Positions 45,528 to 53,587 of a stretch of 64,000 nt of DNA are shown here, piece after piece. This stretch comes from Streptomyces griseorubiginosus. Lineage in GTDB: Bacteria; Actinomycetota; Actinomycetes; Streptomycetales; Streptomycetaceae. A program made the translations under genes and the position numbers. The stretch's first letter is position 1. Each line of letters begins with the position of its first letter. The stretch covers positions 687,328 to 751,327 of the forward strand of contig NZ_KQ948736.1 of assembly GCF_001514195.1 (NCBI RefSeq). The letters are read 5' to 3'. The notes under the pieces are model-generated. The model ran no database searches. It was not told where the DNA came from and saw only the letters and a program-made list of their open reading frames with translations.

Positions 45528-45553
45528 ACTTACCGACGGGTTACTTGCGGTAA
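45528..45553. promoter_or_regulatory. CTTACCG/CGGTAAG inverted repeat with GTTAC boxes
   Basis: CTTACCG (45528-45534) and CGGTAAG (45547-45553) are inverted, 12 bases apart, within a run of GTTAC/GTAAC pentamers (45513, 45523, 45539, 45564). About 55-80 bp before the exported hydrolase gene; likely regulator sites. Confidence 0.5.
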
Positions 45554-45607
45554 GCGGGCGAGGTTACCGTCTGGTCACTTTGCACTGACACGAGTAGGGA
45601 GTGACCC

Positions 45608-47173
45608 GTGGGACACCCTCGCAAGGCCCTGCGCACGACCACCGTGGGCGCCGTCTCCGCGACCCTGATCGCCGGTGGCGCCCTCGGACTCGCCCCTGCC
45701 GCCCAGGCGACCGACGCCGTCCGCTTCGTCGACATCGCGGGCGACGGCGGCACCGTCCTCAAGGCCAACGTCGTCACGCCCCCCGGAGCGGACGGCTCCC
45801 GGCGCTTCCCGCTCATCGTGCTGCCGACCAGCTGGGGCCTGCCCCAGGTCGAGTACCTCGCCCAGGCCCAGAAGCTCGCGAACTCGGGCTATGTCGTGGT
45901 GACTTACAACGTGCGCGGGTTCTGGCAGTCGGGCGGGCAGATAGAAGTGGCGGGTCCGCCCGACACCGCCGACGCGTCCAAGGTCATCGACTGGGCGCTC
46001 GCCAACACCCCGTCCGACGCCCGGCACATCGGCATGGCGGGCGTCTCGTACGGCGCCGGCATCAGCCTGCTCGCCGCCGCGCACGACAAGCGCGTCAAGG
46101 CGGTCGCCTCCCTCAGCGGCTGGGCCGACCTGATCGACTCGATCTACTCGGGGCGCACCCAGCACGTCGAGGCCGCCGCCGTGCTGGACGGCGCGAGCCT
46201 GGTGACCGGCCGCCAGAGCGCCGAAGTCCGCCAGATCTTCGACAACTTCTACGCGTCGAACCTGTCGAAGGAACAGGAGATGATCGATTGGGGGAAGAAA
46301 CGTTCGGCCGCCACATACGTGGACCAGCTCAACCAGAACGGCGCCGCTGTCCTGATGGCCAACGCGTGGGGCGACACGGTCTTCGCGCCCAACCAGTACG
46401 CGGACTTCTACGAGAAGCTGACCGGCCCGAAGAGGCTGGAGTTCAGGCCGGGCGACCACGCGACCGCCGAGATCCCCGGGCTGTTCGGACTGCCCAACGA
46501 CGTGTGGACCGACACCGAGCGCTGGTTCGACCACTACCTCAAGGGCGAGGACAACGGGATCGACCGCGAGGAGCCGGTCCAGCTCAAGTCCCGTTCCACG
46601 GGCGGCTACGAGGGGTACCCGGACTGGAAGTCCGTCGGCGCCACGCGGAAGAAGATCGCCCTGTCGGGCACCACCACGATCCACACCAACGTCGACTCGG
46701 GCGCCGACGGCGGGATCGTCTTCCTGTCCAGCATCCTCGACCAGATCGCCCAGGCTCCGCCGATGGCCTCGATCCCCCTGCTGCCGCGCCGCTGGGCCGC
46801 CGTATGGCAGTCGGAGAAGTACCGGACCGCCCAACAGGTGCGCGGCACCGCGAAGTTGCACACCACGCTCACTCCCACCAAGGAGAGCGGCACCCTCGTC
46901 GCCTACCTGTACGACGTGGGGCCGCTCGGCCTCGGCAAGCTGGTCTCCAACGCGCCGTACACCTTCCACGGGCGGACGCCCGGGGAGCCGTTCGACGTCG
47001 ACCTGGACCTGTTCTCCACGGCCTACGACGTCCCGGCAGGGCACCGTCTGGCCCTGGTGGTCGACACGGTCGACCCGCTCTACATCGAGCACAACCCGTC
47101 CGGCGCTCAGCTGACCTTCTCCTCGCCGGCGAACGACCCGTCGTACGTGTCGATTCCGCTGCGCGAGCAGTGA
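45608..47173 (+). CDS. Secreted CocE/NonD-type alpha/beta hydrolase
   Basis: 521 residues from GTG 45608 with AGGGAG upstream. A signal peptide (LRTTTVGAVSATLIAGGALG) ends near AQA-TD. The alpha/beta fold carries the nucleophile elbow MAGVSYGAGIS, Asp in ANAWGDTVF and His in RPGDHATAE, as in X-Pro dipeptidyl-peptidase/CocE-like esterases. The C-terminal jelly-roll (about 370-520, TTTIHTNVDSGADGGIVF and PFDVDLDLFSTAYDVPAGHR) is the PepX_C domain. It is probably an extracellular esterase or acyl peptidase of unknown substrate. Confidence 0.9.
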   Translation: MGHPRKALRTTTVGAVSATLIAGGALGLAPAAQATDAVRFVDIAGDGGTVLKANVVTPPGADGSRRFPLIVLPTSWGLPQVEYLAQAQKLANSGYVVVTYNVRGFWQSGGQIEVAGPPDTADASKVIDWALANTPSDARHIGMAGVSYGAGISLLAAAHDKRVKAVASLSGWADLIDSIYSGRTQHVEAAAVLDGASLVTGRQSAEVRQIFDNFYASNLSKEQEMIDWGKKRSAATYVDQLNQNGAAVLMANAWGDTVFAPNQYADFYEKLTGPKRLEFRPGDHATAEIPGLFGLPNDVWTDTERWFDHYLKGEDNGIDREEPVQLKSRSTGGYEGYPDWKSVGATRKKIALSGTTTIHTNVDSGADGGIVFLSSILDQIAQAPPMASIPLLPRRWAAVWQSEKYRTAQQVRGTAKLHTTLTPTKESGTLVAYLYDVGPLGLGKLVSNAPYTFHGRTPGEPFDVDLDLFSTAYDVPAGHRLALVVDTVDPLYIEHNPSGAQLTFSSPANDPSYVSIPLREQ

Positions 47174-47208
47174 TCTCCGGCCGGCGCCGGGCGGGTATGG
47201 CTCTGTGA

Positions 47209-47260
47209 CTGCTGCCCCCTACGGTGCAAGGGCCGTGGGGGGATCCCCACCCGGCAGCAG
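47209..47260. terminator. Bidirectional hairpin between hydrolase and ABC gene
   Basis: CTGCTGCC (47209-47216) pairs with GGCAGCAG (47253-47260), enclosing an inner stem GTGGGG (47235-47240) / CCCCAC (47245-47250). Confidence 0.7.
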
Positions 47261-47343
47261 CGTCCCTGGGGGCTCGACCGCCATCACCGTGGGGATGAAC
47301 GGACCATCGTAGTCGAGGCTCGAGGCCATGGCCGTCGCCCCTC

Positions 47344-48090
<747 letters not shown>

Positions 48091-48216
48091 GCCCAGCCCT
48101 ACTCACTCTCAGCTGTGTCGTGGTTGCCGCAACCTATCGAGGCAAGATCTCGCATAAGGAACGACACGCACTTTTCGGTCATTAGCCGTATTTACGCCGA
48201 GCTTACGGCCATGGAT

Positions 48217-48624
48217 TCACTCCTCGGCGACCTCCGCGTAGAGCTGGGACAGCTCGGGGACGCCGCTGCCGGCCCACTCGTGACCGGCGGCCACGACATC
48301 GAACTCACGGCCGGATTCCAGCCGGATCACGGGCTGTCCGTCCGACCGCAGATCCCAGGCCGCCCCCGGGACGGTCCGCACGATGACCGTGCCGAGATAG
48401 AGCCCGGCGTCGTTGCCGAGCCACAGCAGGACGTCCTCGTCGTCGCGCCAGCCGGGCACCAACTGGTCGAGCGCCTCCAACGACGCCTCCGTGTCGTCGA
48501 GTTCGACTCCGGACCGGGACGCGTGCGAGCGCAGCAGCTCGCACTCGGCGAGCAGTTCGGCGATGCCCTCGGCGTCGCGGGTCCCGGGATTCTCACTCCG
48601 GCCGCCCAGAAAAGGGATCTTCAT
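48217..48624 (-). CDS. Small conserved-looking protein, DUF6278-like
   Basis: 135 residues. Helical start (ENPGTRDAEGIAELLAECEL) followed by alpha/beta features WLGNDAGLYLGTVIVRTVPG and GQPVIRLESGREFDVVAAG. It resembles the small Streptomyces family I recall as DUF6278, of no known function; the assignment is from memory. Cytoplasmic, no signal. It lies 126 bp upstream of gluA and reads the same way. Confidence 0.7.
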   Translation of the reverse strand: MKIPFLGGRSENPGTRDAEGIAELLAECELLRSHASRSGVELDDTEASLEALDQLVPGWRDDEDVLLWLGNDAGLYLGTVIVRTVPGAAWDLRSDGQPVIRLESGREFDVVAAGHEWAGSGVPELSQLYAEVAEE

Positions 48625-48787
48625 ACGCCCAGCGTGTCACTCACCCGGGCGCGTGCACCACAGGCGCGCGGGCCGTCGTTTCCGGCAGAGTTCGCGCCCA
48701 CTCGGCGCACGGCGCGTTGACCTGTCACGGATGTCTCCCTAGCTTCGCGATGCGTTTTTTGTGGCCTATGAGGAGAAGGAGGCGTCT

Positions 48788-50551
48788 GTGCACCGACGTG
48801 TCCGGTGTGGTGCGGTGGTTCTCGCTCTGTGTGCGGCTCTCGCGCCGGGGCGCCCGGCCGCCGGTGCGGAGCCCGCCCTCCCGGCGGGGGCGCTGCCGCT
48901 GGAGCGGCACTTCGACAACACCGCCGTCAGCGACGACAGCCGCCCGGGCGAGGCTGACCTCGACGGCTCCGGCTTTTCCCTCTCGGCCCAGGACCTCGCC
49001 GCCGCGGGCTGGGCCCCGGGCCGCGTCCTCACCGTGCAGGCCACCGCGCTGACTTGGCCGGACAGGCGGGCCGGTACTCCCGACAACGTGCGGGCCGCCG
49101 GGCAGGACGTACGGGTACGCGGTCACGGGAACGCGCTCGCCTTTCTGGCGACGGGCACGGACGGCGAAACGGTCGAGGGCTCGGGGACCGTGACGTACGG
49201 GGACGGCAGCAGCTCGGCGTACCGGCTGGCCGTCCCCGACTGGCGGCGCGGCCCGCTCGCCACCAAGGCGGTGGCGCTGCCCCACGTGAACACACCCGAG
49301 GGTCAACTCACCGAGAAGGCACGGCTGTACGTCGTGACGGTGCCGCTGGCTCCGCACCGCGAGGTGGCCTCGGTAGGGCTGCCGCACGCGTCCGGCATGC
49401 ATGTGTTCGCTCTCGCGGTGCGGGCCGAGGCCGCGGGCTGGAGCGGGAGTTGGGCTGCCGCGAGCTCCGGTCTCCTGGCGGTGGGGCCGTGGACCGACCG
49501 GACGCTGCGACTCGTGGTGCACACCTCGGCGGGTGGGCCCCGGGTGCGGCTGCGGTTCGACAACACCTTCGCGGCCGCGCCGGTGCGGATCGGTGCCGCG
49601 AGTGTGGCCGTGCGGGCGGTGGGCGCGGCGGCGCGGGCGAGACCGGTGGCGGTGACGTTCGCGGGGGCTCGCGGTGTCGAGATCCCGGCCGGGGCGCAGG
49701 CGTTCAGCGATCCGCTCCGCTTCGAGGTGCCCGCCGGCGCCGACCTGCTGGTGAGCTTCCATCTGCCGGGGACGGTGACGGTCGCGCCGGTGCACCGGCT
49801 CGGGGCGCAGCGGTCGTACGTGAGCGGGCCCGGCGACCACACGGCGGACGGTTCGGCGACGCCGTACACCTCGGTCCTCACCAGCCGGCCGCTGCTGACC
49901 GGTGTCGAGGTGGGCGGTGGGCCGGGGTCCGTGGTGGTGCTCGGGGACTCGATCACGGACGGGACGAAGTCCACGACGGACGCCAACCGGCGGTGGCCGG
50001 ACGTGCTGGCCGCACGGCTGCGGGAGCACGGTGCGGTGCCGCACTACGGGGTGCTCAACCAGGGGATCTCCGGGAACCGTGTGGTCCTCGACGGGTATCC
50101 CGGTGACGGGGTCTCCACGGTCACCCAGGGGGTGAGTGCCCTGAGCCGGTTCGACCGGGATGTGCTCGCCCAGGCGTCGGTGCGGACGGCTGTGGTGTTC
50201 GAGGGCGTCAACGACCTGCGGTCGGGAGTGTCCGCGCGGGAGGTGGTGGCGGGGCTGCGGGAGCTCGCGGAGCGGGGGCGGGCGCGCGGGCTGCGGATGC
50301 TCGCGGCGACCATCCTGCCCTGCGGGGGCGAGGCGCGGTGCACGGCCGCCGTCGACGCCGAGCGGCTCAAGGTCAACTCCTGGATCCGGGACACCGGGGT
50401 GTTCGACGGCGTCCTGGACTTCGACGGCGTGGTGCGCGACCCGGCCCACCCCGAGCGGATGCGGGCCGGGTACGACAGCGGGGACCATCTGCATCCGGGA
50501 GACGCGGGACTGGCCGCGCTCGCGGAGTCGGTGGATCTGACGCTGCTGTGA
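48788..50551 (+). CDS. Secreted SGNH/GDSL-family esterase
   Basis: 587 residues from GTG 48788, with AGGAGAAGGAGG upstream. A signal peptide (RRVRCGAVVLALCAALAPG) is followed by an N-terminal strand-rich region (about 30-370) and a C-terminal SGNH hydrolase. The catalytic blocks are VVVLGDSITDGTKST (Ser), NQGISGNRV (oxyanion Gly), VFEGVNDLRSG (Asn) and GDHLHPGDAG (Asp/His). The N-terminal part of about 340 residues looks like added carbohydrate-binding or beta-sandwich domains. Likely an extracellular carbohydrate or lipid esterase. Confidence 0.88.
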   Translation: MHRRVRCGAVVLALCAALAPGRPAAGAEPALPAGALPLERHFDNTAVSDDSRPGEADLDGSGFSLSAQDLAAAGWAPGRVLTVQATALTWPDRRAGTPDNVRAAGQDVRVRGHGNALAFLATGTDGETVEGSGTVTYGDGSSSAYRLAVPDWRRGPLATKAVALPHVNTPEGQLTEKARLYVVTVPLAPHREVASVGLPHASGMHVFALAVRAEAAGWSGSWAAASSGLLAVGPWTDRTLRLVVHTSAGGPRVRLRFDNTFAAAPVRIGAASVAVRAVGAAARARPVAVTFAGARGVEIPAGAQAFSDPLRFEVPAGADLLVSFHLPGTVTVAPVHRLGAQRSYVSGPGDHTADGSATPYTSVLTSRPLLTGVEVGGGPGSVVVLGDSITDGTKSTTDANRRWPDVLAARLREHGAVPHYGVLNQGISGNRVVLDGYPGDGVSTVTQGVSALSRFDRDVLAQASVRTAVVFEGVNDLRSGVSAREVVAGLRELAERGRARGLRMLAATILPCGGEARCTAAVDAERLKVNSWIRDTGVFDGVLDFDGVVRDPAHPERMRAGYDSGDHLHPGDAGLAALAESVDLTLL

Positions 50552-50554
50552 GGT

Positions 50555-50626
50555 CCCGGGGCCCGGACGCTGTGCGGCCCCGGGGCCCGGACGCTGTGCG
50601 GCCCCGAGGCCCGGACGCTGTGCGGC
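50555..50626. repeat. Three 24-bp tandem repeats between convergent genes
   Basis: CCCGGGGCCCGGACGCTGTG then CGGC, at 50555-50578, 50579-50602 and 50603-50626 (one G to A change in the third). It begins four bases after the esterase stop and ends eight bases before the exonuclease stop. GGGGCCC-type palindromes inside each unit can fold as terminators. Confidence 0.9.
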
Positions 50627-50633
50627 CCCCGGT

Positions 50634-51413
50634 CTAGACGTCCAGGTCCACGACGACCGGCGCGTGGTCGGACGCCCCCTTGCCCTTGCGCTCCTCCCGG
50701 TCGACGTACGCGTCGGTGACGGCCTTCGCGAAGGCCTCGTTGCCGTACACCAGGTCGATGCGCATGCCGCGGTTCTTGGGGAAGCAGAGCTGGCGGTAGT
50801 CCCAGTACGTGAACGGGTGGTCGTACTTGAGGGGGCGCGGGACCACGTCCGACAGGCCCGCCTCGCGCAGGGCGGCGAGGGCAGCGCGCTCCGCCGGGGT
50901 GACGTGGGTGAGGCCCTCGAAGGCGGCCACGTCGTAGACGTCGTCGTCGGTCGGCGCCACGTTGTAGTCGCCCAGGACCGCGAAGGGGCGGCTGCCGGCC
51001 GCGTCACCGGCGACCGCGGCCTTCAGGGCCTCGAACCACTGGAGCTTGTACGCGTAGTGCGGGTGGTCGACCTCGCGGCCGTTCGGCACGTACACCGACC
51101 ACACGCGGGCCGGGCCGCAGGTCGCCGAGATGGCGCGGGGCTCGGGGGCGCCGTCGTAACCGGGGTCGCCGGGCAGGCCCTTGACGACGTCCTCGATGCC
51201 CACCCGGGAGATGACCGCGACGCCGTTCCACCGCCCGGTCGCGTGGACCGCCGCCTCGTAGCCCGCCTCGCGCAGCTGGTCGAACGGGAACTGCTCCTCG
51301 GCGAGCTTGGCCTCCTGGAGGCACAGCACATCGGTGCCGGTGCTCTCCAGCCAGGCCAGCAGCCTCGGAAGGCGGGCGGTGATCGAGTTGACGTTCCAGG
51401 TCGCGATGCGCAT
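50634..51413 (-). CDS. xth: Exodeoxyribonuclease III
   Basis: 259 residues, the usual size for this AP endonuclease/3'-exonuclease of base-excision repair. Motifs: MRIATWNVNSITAR, catalytic Glu in LCLQEAKLAE, GDYNVAPTDDDVYD, MRIDLVYG and ASDHAPVVVDL. ATG 51413 opens directly on the first strand (MRIATW); upstream in-frame codons to 51443 add nothing like the family. The MBL-fold gene ends 30 bases upstream, so the two may be cotranscribed. Confidence 0.95.
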   Translation of the reverse strand: MRIATWNVNSITARLPRLLAWLESTGTDVLCLQEAKLAEEQFPFDQLREAGYEAAVHATGRWNGVAVISRVGIEDVVKGLPGDPGYDGAPEPRAISATCGPARVWSVYVPNGREVDHPHYAYKLQWFEALKAAVAGDAAGSRPFAVLGDYNVAPTDDDVYDVAAFEGLTHVTPAERAALAALREAGLSDVVPRPLKYDHPFTYWDYRQLCFPKNRGMRIDLVYGNEAFAKAVTDAYVDREERKGKGASDHAPVVVDLDV

Positions 51414-51443
51414 GCCTGACAACCTACCCGGCGGCACTGACAC

Positions 51444-52088
51444 TCACAGAGCCGTGCTCTCCCCCGGCGCGAGACGCAGGTGCTCCACGCCGCCGAGGGC
51501 GCCGATCTGGTTGTCGTAGATCGGGCGGGCGAGGTCGGTGAGGAGGGCGTCGTGGATGTCGTAGGCGCGCTGCGGCTTGACCTCACGGACGTAGTCGATG
51601 ACCTCGGAGATCTTGCTCCAGGGGGCCATCACGGGCAGCATCAGCGTCTCGACCGCCTGGTCGGGGACGGTGAGGGCGTCGCCGGGGTGGAAGACGCGGC
51701 CGCCGTCGATCAGGTAGCCGACGTTGGTGATGCGCGGGATGTCCGGGTGGATCACCGCGTGCAGTTCGCCGTGCACCTGGACGTCGAAGCCCGCCGCGGT
51801 GAAGGTGTCGCCGTGGCCGACGGTGTGCACGCGGCCCGGGAAGGCGGCCGAGATCTTCTCGGCGACCGAGCGGAGCGTCCAGATCTCGGCGGCCGGGTCG
51901 GCGTCCAGGGCCGCGCGCAGCCGTTCCTCGTTGAAGTGGTCGGGGTGTTCGTGGGTGACGAGGATCGCGTCGGCGCCGAGGGCCGCGTCCTTCTCGCTGA
52001 ACCCCCCGGGGTCGAGGACGAGGGTGCGTCCGTCCTTCTCCAGGCGGACACAGGCGTGCGACTTCTTCGTGAGCTTCATGGGACTCAT
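51444..52088 (-). CDS. MBL-fold metal-dependent hydrolase
   Basis: 214 residues of the small UlaG-like metallo-beta-lactamase fold. The zinc motif is VTHEHPDHF; further ligands are likely in AVIHPDIP, FHPGDALTVP and YDIHDAL. The start is ATG 52088 (MSPMKLTKKS), which has GGAGG six bases upstream; ATG 52079 three codons later lacks such a site. Substrate unknown. It lies just upstream of the exonuclease III gene on the same strand. Confidence 0.9.
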   Translation of the reverse strand: MSPMKLTKKSHACVRLEKDGRTLVLDPGGFSEKDAALGADAILVTHEHPDHFNEERLRAALDADPAAEIWTLRSVAEKISAAFPGRVHTVGHGDTFTAAGFDVQVHGELHAVIHPDIPRITNVGYLIDGGRVFHPGDALTVPDQAVETLMLPVMAPWSKISEVIDYVREVKPQRAYDIHDALLTDLARPIYDNQIGALGGVEHLRLAPGESTAL

Positions 52089-52152
52089 CCTGCCCCTCCG
52101 CCCGTGCGGCCGGGCACCCCAGGCAGGTGCTCCCGCCACCCGCCTCCGACGC

Positions 52153-53463
52153 TCACTCGGTGGGCGTGGTCTCCTCGCGGATGACCTGCTGGGCCACCCG
52201 GAACGCGCTGCCGGCCGCCGGGACACCGCAGTACACGGCCGTCTGGAGCAGCACTTCCTTGATCTCCGAGGGGGTGAGGCCGTTGCGCAGGGCGGCCCGG
52301 GTGTGGGAGGCGAGTTCGTCCAGGTGTCCGCCCGCGACCAGTGCGGTCAGGGTGGCGATGCTGCGGGAACGGCGGTCGAGCCCCGGGCGGTCCCAGATCT
52401 CGCCCCAGGCGTAGCGGGTGAGGAGCTCCTGGAAGTCGCCCGAGAAGTCGTCGGCCTGTGCCAGCACACCGTCGACGTGCGCGTCGCCGAGCACCTCGCG
52501 GCGCACCTTGATGCCGGCGTCGTACGGATCGACACGGCCCGCCGCCTGGAAGTCCGGGACGGCCGGGGCGATCTCGGCGATCGGCACGGGGTGCGGCGGC
52601 GCCGACGTGAGGACCGGTGTGACCGGGGCAGTGGGGATCGCGGTCTGCCCGGTGGTGGAGTCGAAGGCGGGCTGCCAGGCGGTGGAGAAGTGTCTGACCA
52701 GGAGGTCCGTGACGGCGGCCGGCTGCTCCACCGGCACCAGGTGGGAGGCGCCCGGTACCACGGCGAGCCGGGCGTCCGGGATGCCCGCGACCAGGGTGCG
52801 GGCCTCGGCCGGGCCGGTGACCTGGTCGTCGGAGCCGACGAGGACCAGGGTCGGCACCCCGACGCCGGCGAGCTCGGCCCGCACGTCGAAGGCGGCGAGG
52901 GCCTCGCAGGCCGCGATGTAGCAGCCGGGGTCGGTGGTGCGGACCATCTGCACGGCCCAGTCGGTGATCGCGGGCTGGGCCGCGGCGAACCCGCTGGTGA
53001 ACCAGCGCTCCGGCGACGTACGGGCGATCGGGTCGAGCCCGTTCGTCCGTACGATCACTCCGCGCTGGCGGAACTCGTCGGCGCTGCCGAACCGGGGCGA
53101 GGCGGCGATCAGCGCGAGCGAGGCGAGCCGCTCCGGGTGGCGCAGGGCCAGCTCCATGCCGACCGCGCCGCCCAGCGCGCAGCCCGCGTAGCCGAAGCGC
53201 TGCACCCCGAACCGGTCGAGGGTGGCCAGCAGCCGGTCGGTGAGGTCGGCGACGGAGCCCACCGGGTAGGCGTGCGCTCCGCCGTGCCCCGGCAGGTCGA
53301 ACCGGAACACCCGCCACTGCTTGACCAGGTCGGGGATCTGGCGGTCCCACATGTGCCATGTGGTCCCGAGCGACGGGCCCAGGATCAGGACCGGGGCGTC
53401 TTCGGGGCCGTCGAAGCGGTACTGGAGGGCAGGGGTCGTCGTCGTCTCACTCACGGCCCCCAC
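52153..53463 (-). CDS. PcaL-like fusion: alpha/beta hydrolase and carboxymuconolactone decarboxylase domains
   Basis: 436 residues. The N-terminal half (about 15-260) is an alpha/beta hydrolase like 3-oxoadipate enol-lactonase (LILGPSLGTTWHMWDRQIPD, FDLPGHGGA, LVLVGSDDQVTGP, GASHLVPVEQP). The C-terminal half (about 310-430) is a carboxymuconolactone decarboxylase (DAGIKVRREVLGDAHVDG, LTRYAWGEIWDRPGLDRRSR, LLQTAVYCGVPA). This is the PcaL order of the protocatechuate branch of the beta-ketoadipate pathway. The nucleophile elbow reads AGCALGG, so Ala sits where the catalytic Ser should be; Asp and His remain. No other pca gene is in the window. GTG 53463 follows AGAAGG by eight bases; GTG 53454 is the alternative. 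Confidence 0.85.
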   Translation of the reverse strand: MGAVSETTTTPALQYRFDGPEDAPVLILGPSLGTTWHMWDRQIPDLVKQWRVFRFDLPGHGGAHAYPVGSVADLTDRLLATLDRFGVQRFGYAGCALGGAVGMELALRHPERLASLALIAASPRFGSADEFRQRGVIVRTNGLDPIARTSPERWFTSGFAAAQPAITDWAVQMVRTTDPGCYIAACEALAAFDVRAELAGVGVPTLVLVGSDDQVTGPAEARTLVAGIPDARLAVVPGASHLVPVEQPAAVTDLLVRHFSTAWQPAFDSTTGQTAIPTAPVTPVLTSAPPHPVPIAEIAPAVPDFQAAGRVDPYDAGIKVRREVLGDAHVDGVLAQADDFSGDFQELLTRYAWGEIWDRPGLDRRSRSIATLTALVAGGHLDELASHTRAALRNGLTPSEIKEVLLQTAVYCGVPAAGSAFRVAQQVIREETTPTE

Positions 53464-53587
53464 GCTAACCGCCTTCTCCTGCGGTCCGGACCCGAAGCCC
53501 GGGCGCCTCGGACCCGGCTCCCGAGCATCACCGGACAACCCTCACACCGCCTTCACGGGATGCGGGGCGGTGTATCAGGTCGCGCCT

